Part shown: positions 1-7,686 of the stretch, piece after piece
How the letters are laid out: every line of letters begins with the position of its first letter
Numbering within the stretch: position 1 is the stretch's first letter
Origin: Ga0077536 sp943370145
GTDB taxonomy: Bacteria; Pseudomonadota; Gammaproteobacteria; Ga0077536
DNA length: 20,821 bases
Assembly: GCA_943370145.1 (NCBI GenBank)
Contig: CALRPY020000076.1
Span: 1-20,821, forward strand
Reading direction: 5' to 3'
Program-made: the position numbers and the translations under genes
Notes under the pieces: model-generated
The model's input: the letters and a program-made list of their open reading frames with translations, nothing else
What the model was told of the DNA's origin: nothing
The model's database searches: none

Positions 1-1
1 G

Positions 2-1306
2 GTGCGGCGCGCGGCGAGCCGGCTGGCGCGCGGGCTGGGCATCGCGCCGGGCGAGGCGCCCGCGGTGCTCGCGGGCTTCACGCTGTTCTTCCTGCTGTTC
101 ACCGGCTATTTCGCGCTCCGCCCCGTGCGCGAAACCATGGGCGTGACCGGCGGCGTCGACCGCCTGCAGTGGCTGTTCACGGGGACTTTCATCGCCACCC
201 TGCTGGCCCTGCCGTGCTACGGCTGGGTCGCCGCCCGCGTGCCGCGGCGGTCGATCCTCCCCGCCGTGTTCGGCTTCTTCGCGCTCAATCTCCTCGCGTT
301 CGGGGCGGGCCTCTGGTGGTGGCCGGGACACGCCGGCATTGCGCGGGCTTTCTACATCTGGCTGTCGGTGTTCAACCTCGTAGCGATATCGCTGGCGTGG
401 AGTGTGCTGGTCGATGCCTTCAGCGCGGAGCAGGGTCGGCGCATGTTCGGGCTGGCGGCCGCGGGCGCGAGTCTCGGTGGCATCACCGGTCCGCTGCTCG
501 CGATCGCGCTGGTGGGCCGGCTGGGCCATGCCGGGCTGTTGCTGGTGGCGGCGGCCTGCCTGGTCGCCTCGAGCGTGGCCGCCAGCCGTGTGCGCCCCTC
601 GGCGGCGCTGCAAGTGCGGGCGGCCGGCGAGCGTGCCCGCAGCCTCGGCGGCAGCCCGCTTGCCGGCGCGCGCGAAGTGCTGGGTTCGCCCTACATGCTC
701 GGCATCGCGCTGTTCACCGTCCTGCTCGCGTGCGTCAGTACCTTCCTTTATTTCGAGCAGGCACGCCTGGTCGCCGCCGCCTATCCGGATCCGGTGGACC
801 AGACACGCGTGTTCGGCAGCCTCGACGCCATCGTCCAGGCGCTGTCGATCGTGGGGCAGCTGTTCATTACCGGCCGGCTGGCGCGACGCCTCGGCGTCGG
901 CGTGCTGCTCGTGGCGGTGCCGGCGCTGACCGCGCTGGGCCTGCTGTGGCTGTCGCTTGCGCCCGGCTTCGCGGTACTCGCGGTCGTGATGGTGCTCCGG
1001 CGCGCCGGCGAGTACGCCTTCGTGCGGCCCGGGCGCGAGATGCTCTACAGCGTGGTGCCAGTCTCCGCCAAATATCGCGCGAAGCAGTTCAATGACACGG
1101 CGGTCTATCGCGGCGCCGACGCGCTCGGCGCCTGGCTGAAGACGGCGGTCGACGCCCTCGCGCAGCAGCCGGCGATCGCCCCGGCGCTGGGCGCCGCCAT
1201 CGCCCTGCTGTGGGCGCTGTCCGGCGGCCTGCTGGCGCGCTGGCAGCGCGCGCTCGAAGGGTCGGGGCGGTTGCCTGGTCAGCCACAGGGAACGCCAACG
1301 GGGTAG
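2..1306 (+). CDS. Multi-pass transporter, MFS / ATP:ADP-translocase-like family (5' end at window edge)
   Basis: This 434-residue protein is hydrophobic throughout, with roughly 11-12 membrane helices, and should lie in the inner membrane. Two blocks are typical of bacterial proteins annotated as MFS or NTP/NDP-exchange transporters. The first is RPVRETMG at about residues 40-47, after the first helix, followed by GGVDRLQWLFT. The second is at about 330-380 and contains RPGREMLYSVV, KYRAKQFNDT and VYRGADALGAW. The substrate cannot be told from sequence, and nucleotide exchange is only a family-level possibility. The reading frame opens with GTG at base 2, right at the window edge, so the true start may be upstream. 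Homologous N-termini are of similar length, so little is probably missing. The stop is TAG at 1304-1306. No partner gene follows closely, as a repeat-bearing gap separates it from ybiT. Confidence 0.82.
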   Translation: MRRAASRLARGLGIAPGEAPAVLAGFTLFFLLFTGYFALRPVRETMGVTGGVDRLQWLFTGTFIATLLALPCYGWVAARVPRRSILPAVFGFFALNLLAFGAGLWWWPGHAGIARAFYIWLSVFNLVAISLAWSVLVDAFSAEQGRRMFGLAAAGASLGGITGPLLAIALVGRLGHAGLLLVAAACLVASSVAASRVRPSAALQVRAAGERARSLGGSPLAGAREVLGSPYMLGIALFTVLLACVSTFLYFEQARLVAAAYPDPVDQTRVFGSLDAIVQALSIVGQLFITGRLARRLGVGVLLVAVPALTALGLLWLSLAPGFAVLAVVMVLRRAGEYAFVRPGREMLYSVVPVSAKYRAKQFNDTAVYRGADALGAWLKTAVDALAQQPAIAPALGAAIALLWALSGGLLARWQRALEGSGRLPGQPQGTPTG

Positions 1307-1364
1307 GTGTGGGGCCTATCGCCCGTGATGCCCTGCCGGTCACCTGATCAGTCCGCCAATGAAG

Positions 1365-1470
1365 GCTTTCTTCTCCGTGCGCTCCGTGTCCTCCGTGGTA
1401 AAAGCGCGGCGTTTCGTCCCGTGGAAAACCTGGTTTCACCACGGAGGACACGGAGCGCACGGAGAAGCTC
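1365..1470. repeat. Interspersed repeat copy 1: 30-bp-arm inverted repeat, 38-base loop
   Basis: The arms 1370-1399 and 1438-1467 are perfect reverse complements. Each is built of short CTCCGTG-type units, and the core reads TCCGTGTCCTCCGTGGT. After one mismatch (1400/1437) three more A:T pairs extend the stem. The loop, read on the minus strand, is clearly related to the element at 3448-3540, so this is an interspersed family and not a single hairpin. As RNA it would fold strongly, and it could protect or terminate the upstream transporter mRNA. That role is inference. Confidence 0.85.
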
Positions 1471-1654
1471 CTTGTCGAACAGGGTGGCGTGGCATGTGAC
1501 AAGGTCGCGCCGCTACGCCCCCACCCATTGCCCCCAGCTATTCCTGCTCGGTGGCTGACCCGGCGGCCTTCCTCTCCACCACGCGACAAGCGCGATGGCC
1601 GTGCCGGCCTGTGACGGACCACCCCGGGGCGTCGCTTTATCGCCGGCAAAGGAC

Positions 1655-1660
1655 TATGCT
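1655..1660 (+). promoter_or_regulatory. Possible -10 box for ybiT
   Basis: TATGCT at 1655-1660 would place a transcript start near 1667 and give a leader of about 30 bases before the GTG at 1697. I see no good -35 hexamer 16-18 bases upstream, so this is weak. Confidence 0.25.
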
Positions 1661-1696
1661 GCGGTGCCCCTCCCTTCGCTGTCTGGAATTCCACCC

Positions 1697-3316
<1,620 letters not shown>

Positions 3317-3447
3317 TTCTTCGTCTTCCGGCGTCCGGTGCGCGCTTGCCGCTGCCGCCGGTAATACGGGGAGCACAGCGGTGGATTGAGCGGGTAGGGA
3401 CCTGCTGTCAGGCGGTCACGCTGCGGCCGAGTTCGCCGCCAATCGAC

Positions 3448-3540
3448 TTCTTCTTCGTGTGGACCGTGGTGAAACCGGGCTTTCCCGCCACGACGAGACG
3501 CCCGGCTTTTTCCACCAAGGACACGGAGCGCACGAAACGG
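3448..3540. repeat. Interspersed repeat copy 2 (diverged, opposite orientation to copy 1)
   Basis: It shares the blocks GTGGTGAAACC, ACGAnACGCC, CTTTT-CCACC and GGACACGGAGCGCACG with the minus strand of 1365-1470. The inner pairing CCGGGC (3475-3480) with GCCCGG (3500-3505) survives, but the long outer stem of copy 1 has decayed. Confidence 0.65.
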
Positions 3541-3602
3541 TCGCCGCTGTCGATTGTGCGTCGGGCCGCGGACGGGCCTTCGACCGTTGGCTCAGCCCCG
3601 CT

Positions 3603-3658
3603 GGGAGAAAAGGTGTCGGAGAAAAGGTGTCAGATTTGAAATCTGACACCTTTTCTCC
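3603..3658. repeat. GGTGTCAGATTT palindrome, copy A, with partial tandem duplication
   Basis: Arms 3618-3637 (GGAGAAAAGGTGTCAGATTT) and 3639-3658 are perfect 20-bp reverse complements around a single G at 3638. The outer 15 bases (GGAGAAAAGGTGTC) also occur just before it at 3604-3617, a truncated tandem copy. The stem ends in A-run and T-run flanks, so RNA from either strand would look like an intrinsic terminator stem followed by U-rich sequence. Confidence 0.9.
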
Positions 3659-3684
3659 CAACCCCGCTCGACCTCGGTGCTTCA

Positions 3685-3725
3685 AGAGAAGGTGTCAGAT
3701 TTCAAATCCGACACCTTTTCTCCGC
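3685..3725. repeat. GGTGTCAGATTT palindrome, copy B
   Basis: GGTGTCAGATTT (3691-3702), a central C (3703), and AAATCCGACACC (3704-3715), followed by TTTTCTCC. There is one mismatch in the stem and a shortened A-run on the left. It lies only 33 bases from copy A. The central base is C, so on the palindrome axis it is in the opposite orientation to copy A. Confidence 0.85.
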
Positions 3726-3901
3726 CTTTTCTCCGTCATGGTCAGAACCGGCAGGCCGTGGGCCCTGCAGACCGTCTGAGCGCAGCGCGGGATACAGTGG
3801 CTCGGTGGCCCACCAGCGCGCGGGCACCGGCACCCGCGTTCGGGATGTCACAAGACAGCCCCGAGCCGCGGCGCGGGACCCGAAGCACCCCCACGAGGCA
3901 A

Positions 3902-4573
3902 TCAGACCAGCAGCCACACCACCGTGGCGACGATCCAGCTGCCTTCGTTCGCGATTTCGCTGATCAGGGAACCCTGTCGGTTGCGGTCCCAGCCGGCCTC
4001 CCGGATCGAGAAGACGAGTTGGCCCAGGCGGGTGCAGATGGTCACGTGGCCTGCCAGCACGCCGAGCGGCGCGAGGCCGCCGCCGCCGACCTGCGCGAGA
4101 TTCCACGCGAGCGTCAATTGCGGCACGCCCTTGAAGAACACCGCGAGCCAGCCGCGCACGATCGGGTCGCGCCAGCCAAGACCGTGGCGCGCGCCGATGG
4201 CGAGCGTGCCCACGATGCCGGCGAGCGCGATGCCGGCCGTCACGTCGTCGATACCGTTCCAGGCGCCCGAGCCGTGCCAGGCGAGCGCGCCGAGGTTCGC
4301 CGCGATGATCAGCGTCCACAGGCTGTAGACGAAGACCGTCTGGCGCGTCACGCGGCTCGGTTGCGCGCGATGCGCCTGGATCGACAGGCCGAGGTTGATG
4401 ACCAGGAACAGCGCCCAGAACAGGAAGAAACTGACGTTGAGGCCCTGCGTGCTTTCCAGCATGTGCAGCGTCTGGCTGCCGCCGAAGATCAGCGCGCAGG
4501 TCAACTGCACGACGAACAGCAGGTCCGCGATCCGGCGCTGGCGCCGCCCGTCGAGTGTCGCCACCGTGCTCAT
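3902..4573 (-). CDS. Seven-helix PQ-loop / SWEET-like integral membrane protein
   Basis: This 223-residue membrane protein has about seven predicted helices, near residues 16-36, 47-66, 78-98, 110-127, 140-160, 168-188 and 208-223. The pattern fits a 3-1-3 arrangement. The fifth helix carries KGVPQLTLAW (PQ at 151-152), and the matching place in the first helix carries GGSQTLHML (SQ at 33-34). Each is followed by a loop and an aromatic/hydrophobic helix, as in PQ-loop repeats. PQ-loop proteins are small-solute transporters or receptors in the membrane; no substrate can be assigned here. The assignment rests on the motif and topology only, with no close family remembered. Its ATG overlaps the stop of the propeller-like gene as ATGA (4570-4573), and there is no strong ribosome site, so translation is probably coupled to that gene. 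Confidence 0.8.
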   Translation of the reverse strand: MSTVATLDGRRQRRIADLLFVVQLTCALIFGGSQTLHMLESTQGLNVSFFLFWALFLVINLGLSIQAHRAQPSRVTRQTVFVYSLWTLIIAANLGALAWHGSGAWNGIDDVTAGIALAGIVGTLAIGARHGLGWRDPIVRGWLAVFFKGVPQLTLAWNLAQVGGGGLAPLGVLAGHVTICTRLGQLVFSIREAGWDRNRQGSLISEIANEGSWIVATVVWLLV

Positions 4574-5862
4574 GGCGCCGGCGCCCCGCGCGCGTCGACC
4601 TGCAGCAGCACCGGGCGGCCGTCACTCCAGCCGCCCAGGTAGAAGCGCCCCTCGTCGTCGCGGGTGACCGAGCCATAGAGCAGGAGTTTCGGCAGGAATG
4701 ACGCGTCGAACGCAAAGGCGCCGGCGAGCCCGGTGTCTAGATCGTGGACCACCCATTCGAACTCGCCCTGCGGGCGACGCGCGACGCCGGCAACGAGGCT
4801 CTCGCCGCTGAAGGGGAAGAGCGCCGGGGCATAGGCCGCACCCGCCGGGTGCATGAATCCCGCATCCTCGACCTTCGCCGCCGCGCCCGCGACCGGTCGG
4901 ATGCGGTACAGGCGACCGGTGTGCGTCGTGAACACCGTGCTGTCGTCCCCGAGCCAGGTGAAGGCGACGATACCGTGATGGCCCGCCGGCGATTCATCGC
5001 CCAGATAGTCCTCGAGCGGGGTCGCGGCGATTTCACGCAACTGCGGGTCGAACTCGACGAGCGCCGCGCGGTGCGTGCCACCGGTGGCCGTCAGCCGCGG
5101 CACGAAGGCATGTTCGTCGGCGCCGACCACGAGGTTGCGCGACACGTGGCCGCCCGCCGCGCCCACGACGGTCCGGCGCGTTTCGCCGGTGACCGTGTCG
5201 AATACGTGCAGCGCATGGTCGAAATAGCCGAGTGCGTAAACGTAGCGGCCAGTGGTGGCCACGGCAATCAGCGCGTCCGGTGTCGCCAGCAGGTGTTCCC
5301 AGCCGTCACGCTCGGGATGCATGCGCCACAGGTGGCCGCCCCACCGCGGCTGCGTGTGGGTTCGCTGGTCCTCGCCGTCCTCGTCGAAGCTCGCGAAGTA
5401 GAGATAGCCGTCGGCGGCCTGCACGATGCGGGAATGCAGTTTGACCTGTGATTCGCCGTCACGCAGCAGGCCCAGCCGGCGCAGTTCGTCGCGCGGGTTG
5501 CCGCGATCGCGCCACGCCCCGCTGGCAGGGGCGAACTCGAACAGGTGCGGGCTCGCGCTCGCGTCGTGCACCGACACGCCGACATGAATGCGCCCGCGAT
5601 GGTCGCGGCCGGTCGCGCCCCAGACGCTGGCGCCGCCGGCCACCGCCGGCAACGGCAGCTCGCGCACCGCCGGCGCGGCGAACGCGGAGTCCGGCGGCGG
5701 CAGGAACACGCTGCCGCTGCGCACGGCGATCGGGAGCGTTGCGGCAGGCGGTGGCGACGATGTGGCCGGCGTCGGCAAGACCTGTGTGCCCGCCAACAGC
5801 CACCAGGCGGCGGCGCCGCCGGCGAGCAGCAGCACGGCGGAAATCAACAGCATTTTCTTCAT
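4570..5862 (-). CDS. Exported or membrane-anchored beta-propeller-like protein
   Basis: The product has 430 residues. The N-terminus MKKMLLISAVLLLAGGAAAW is a classic export signal or anchor, with no lipobox cysteine. A proline/alanine/threonine-rich spacer follows to about residue 45, and the remainder is a periplasmic domain. Repeating beta-rich segments suggest a propeller: GRDHRGRIHVGVS, AADGYLYFASFDEDGE, TTGRYVYALGYFDHALHVFD, GDDSTVFTTHTGRLYRI and DDEGRFYLGGWSDGRP. I see no catalytic motif, so ligand binding, scaffolding or a lyase-like role are all open. I choose ATG at 5862 because the signal peptide begins there. The frame stays open to 6225 but upstream codons encode no sensible extension, and the ribosome site is poor. 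It overlaps the following PQ-loop-like gene by four bases. Confidence 0.8.
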   Translation of the reverse strand: MKKMLLISAVLLLAGGAAAWWLLAGTQVLPTPATSSPPPAATLPIAVRSGSVFLPPPDSAFAAPAVRELPLPAVAGGASVWGATGRDHRGRIHVGVSVHDASASPHLFEFAPASGAWRDRGNPRDELRRLGLLRDGESQVKLHSRIVQAADGYLYFASFDEDGEDQRTHTQPRWGGHLWRMHPERDGWEHLLATPDALIAVATTGRYVYALGYFDHALHVFDTVTGETRRTVVGAAGGHVSRNLVVGADEHAFVPRLTATGGTHRAALVEFDPQLREIAATPLEDYLGDESPAGHHGIVAFTWLGDDSTVFTTHTGRLYRIRPVAGAAAKVEDAGFMHPAGAAYAPALFPFSGESLVAGVARRPQGEFEWVVHDLDTGLAGAFAFDASFLPKLLLYGSVTRDDEGRFYLGGWSDGRPVLLQVDARGAPAP

Positions 5863-5983
5863 CGGCAGGACGGCAGCTGGTCGTTGGCGAGGGGCTACTT
5901 GTGGTGATTCGTCCGACGCCAGGTGGCGGACGACCTCCTGCGCGGCAGGATGCCCGACTCCCGCGCGCCCGTCGATTGGAGGG

Positions 5984-6003
5984 CCGGGCGCTGGTGCGCC
6001 CGG
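5984..6003 (-). terminator. Hairpin just after the small exported gene (possible attenuator)
   Basis: CCGGGCGC (5984-5991) pairs perfectly with GCGCCCGG (5996-6003) across a four-base loop. It lies five bases beyond the TGA at 6009 in the direction of transcription. There is no U-run, so it may be a partial terminator or an mRNA processing/stability stem between the first two and last two genes of the leftward group. Confidence 0.45.
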
Positions 6004-6008
6004 ATGCT

Positions 6009-6362
6009 TCAGTTGCGCAACAGCACCTCGGCATAAGTCGCCGTCGCCCCGGGCACGATTTCGCAGTGCAGCCACACCGGCATCGCCGGGCCGGTGCCGC
6101 TGACGAGCCGGGCCCGCCAGTAGTACTCGGACGCGAGCTCGGTCGGGCGCGGCGGATCGGCCTGCGGCGGGTCTTCGAACACGAGCGCGTGCTCGCCGAG
6201 CGCGTTGCTCGCGGCGGACGCGCACTCGGCGCGCGTCTGCACGTTGTCATGGGGGCCCGCGGGACCGGCGGCCCGGGCGAGCGTCGTGCCCGCCAGCAGG
6301 CAGAAGAAGGCGAGGCGGCGCGCCGTGGCGCCGCCCGTGCCCGTGCCGGACTGCGCGTTCAA
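6009..6362 (-). CDS. Small exported protein of unknown function
   Basis: The product has 117 residues. The N-terminus shows a twin-arginine-less Sec-type signal: a short basic stretch (ARR), the hydrophobic core LAFFCLLAGTTLA, and a likely cleavage at ARA-AG near residue 32. The mature part of about 85 residues has two cysteines (one in RAECASAAS, one in WLHCEIV) that could pair in the periplasm, and a YYWRARLVSG segment. I do not recognise a family. The only in-frame start is TTG at 6362, which overlaps the preceding LLM gene's stop as TTGA with no ribosome site, so coupled translation is the simplest reading. The gene is supported by the signal peptide and tight packing, not by homology. 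Confidence 0.65.
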   Translation of the reverse strand: MNAQSGTGTGGATARRLAFFCLLAGTTLARAAGPAGPHDNVQTRAECASAASNALGEHALVFEDPPQADPPRPTELASEYYWRARLVSGTGPAMPVWLHCEIVPGATATYAEVLLRN

Positions 6363-7438
6363 ATGCGCGGAATCACTTGTTGCGCGAATTCACGGGCGAT
6401 TTCGCGCAGGTGCATCATCGGCGGCAGCAGGCTGACTTCCTTCAGGCCGGCGCGCCCGGCGACGCGGATCTTCTCGGCGACTTCCGACGGGCCGCCGACG
6501 ATGCACGTGCCTTCAATCATCTCCGGCGTCAGCAGTTCGCGCTCGACCGCCGGATAGTAGCTGCAGTGGCCCTCGTGCAGCATCTGGTGCTTCTTCTCCT
6601 CCGGCAGCGGCATCTTCCCGATGCGGTCGAGGTACTGCTGCCAGACGTTCTTCATGTAGCCCGGCACCACACTGTCGTCCTTCGTGTAGCGCCAGACCTC
6701 GTAGACGAAGTGCAGCGCCGTCACCACCCACGAACCGGCGGCCTCGATCACGCGCGGCGTGCGCAGGGTCTCGCCCGGGCGCAGCACCACGGCATGGCAC
6801 AGCGAGGCGGTGTGGTAGCTGTCGTCGAGCGTGCGCCCGACCTTCTCCGCGCCGGCGCGACACAGGTCGAGGTTCGCCTTCATGACGTCGGCCTGCTCGT
6901 TGAAGATCGAGATCAGGCCGTCGCCGTAGGCGCCGGCGGCGCGCAGCGCGAGCGGGCCATTCGCGGCGACGTAGATCGGGATCGGGTCCCATGTGTTGCG
7001 GAAGCCGCCACCGTGGTTCTGCCAGGCGATCTCGGTGGTCCTGTCGCGATAGGTGTAGTCGACATTCTCGCCCCGGAGCATGGTGCGCACGACGCGCAGG
7101 TACTCGCGGAATTCCTTCACCGGCATCGGGTCCTGGCCCATCACGCGCATCGCGGTGTGGCCGGTGCCGATGCCGAGGAAGGTACGGCCCGGCGCGAGGA
7201 CGTTGATCGAGGAGATGGCGGCGGCGGTGGTCGGCGCGATGCGCGTACCCGTGATGGCGACGCCGGTGCCGATCTTTATCTTCGACGTGGCCTGCGCGGC
7301 GAGCGCCATCGTCGCGTAGCAGTCTGACCACATCATCTGCGTGTCCGGGAACCACACGGCGTCGTAACCGAGGTCCTCGAGATCCGTCGCGATGCGGTAA
7401 TCGGAGATACGGGTCTGCACGTGGCAGCTGAATTTCAT
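6359..7438 (-). CDS. Luciferase-like (LLM class) flavin/F420-dependent oxidoreductase
   Basis: This 359-residue cytoplasmic TIM-barrel enzyme belongs to the bacterial-luciferase-like superfamily. Recognisable features include the N-terminal strand MKFSCHVQT and the ATDLEDLGYDAVWFPD segment (LGYD-x-VW is typical). They also include the core IKIGTGVAITGTRIAPT, PGRTFLGIGTGHTAM, PVKEFREYLRVVRTML, and PIPIYVAANGPLALRAAGAYGDGLI, which in the family contacts the cofactor. Members use reduced FMN or F420; which applies here, and the substrate, cannot be read from sequence. The start is secure: ATG at 7438 follows a strong GGGAGG four bases away. It heads the leftward group, and the small exported gene starts inside its stop codon. 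It is divergent from phaZ with a 248-base shared upstream region. Confidence 0.93.
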   Translation of the reverse strand: MKFSCHVQTRISDYRIATDLEDLGYDAVWFPDTQMMWSDCYATMALAAQATSKIKIGTGVAITGTRIAPTTAAAISSINVLAPGRTFLGIGTGHTAMRVMGQDPMPVKEFREYLRVVRTMLRGENVDYTYRDRTTEIAWQNHGGGFRNTWDPIPIYVAANGPLALRAAGAYGDGLISIFNEQADVMKANLDLCRAGAEKVGRTLDDSYHTASLCHAVVLRPGETLRTPRVIEAAGSWVVTALHFVYEVWRYTKDDSVVPGYMKNVWQQYLDRIGKMPLPEEKKHQMLHEGHCSYYPAVERELLTPEMIEGTCIVGGPSEVAEKIRVAGRAGLKEVSLLPPMMHLREIAREFAQQVIPRI

Positions 7439-7538
7439 GTGACCTCCCGGTCTTCGCTGTCTTGTCGTTGTAGTGGGGTCCGCGCTACCGCGCCCTCGGC
7501 TTGCCTTCGCGTCGGCCCGGGGCCCCGGGTTGCGCCCG

Positions 7539-7553
7539 ATTGTACCGAACGGT
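7539..7553 (-). promoter_or_regulatory. Candidate -10 box and short inverted repeat upstream of the LLM gene
   Basis: On the minus strand, TACAAT (7544-7539) is a good sigma-70-type -10 box, giving a leader of roughly 90 bases to 7438. It directly abuts and shares a base with the inverted repeat ACCG-AA-CGGT (7544-7553), a size and place suitable for a repressor such as a TetR-type regulator. No regulator gene is nearby and the -35 is poor. Confidence 0.3.
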
Positions 7554-7622
7554 CCCTGGACGGACAGTCGGCGCAGGCGCTGTTTTTACCCTCAGCTGGA
7601 TGAGGCGCTGGGGCCGGATGCC

Positions 7623-7652
7623 TTGCTGCGCTTGCACAACGGTGCCTATACT
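7623..7652 (+). promoter_or_regulatory. Candidate sigma-70 promoter for phaZ
   Basis: TTGCTG (7623-7628) and TATACT (7647-7652) are 18 bases apart. The -10 matches five of six consensus bases and the -35 matches three. A start near 7659 leaves a leader of about 28 bases before the GTG at 7687. Confidence 0.45.
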
Positions 7653-7686
7653 CGAACCCGGCTGTCATCGAACCGGGGGGCGTCGA

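Larger units (their letters stand above)
1307..1696. other. Intergenic gap holding a long inverted repeat
   Basis: This 390-base gap lies between the transporter stop and the ybiT start. It contains the 30-bp-arm inverted repeat listed separately and, near the 3' end, a weak promoter-like box. Open frames of up to about 80 codons run through the repeat on both strands, but they have no ribosome site or recognisable product, and I regard them as non-coding. Confidence 0.7.
3317..3901. other. Convergent intergenic gap filled with repeats
   Basis: This 585-base gap lies between the ends of ybiT and the leftward PQ-loop-like gene. It carries a diverged copy of the 1365-1470 repeat (3448-3540) and two copies of the GGTGTCAGATTT palindrome (3603-3725). 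Open frames of 90-106 codons cross it, but they are generated by the repeats and have no ribosome sites. I see nothing else in 3726-3901. Confidence 0.7.

Noticed and set aside
1089..1694. 201-codon minus-strand frame over the 1365-1470 repeat
   Set aside because: It combines antisense transporter sequence with the palindromic repeat, which reads through as a glycine/histidine-rich string. No ribosome site.
3603..3725. CRISPR array suggested by repeated GGTGTCAGATTT units
   Set aside because: There are only two and a part copies, with no regular spacers and no cas genes. The units are self-palindromic over their whole length and recur singly at 20536.
3346..3779. Several 89-106-codon frames after ybiT
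   Set aside because: They are created by the repeats. The same peptide strings recur because the DNA repeat recurs, not because of protein conservation.
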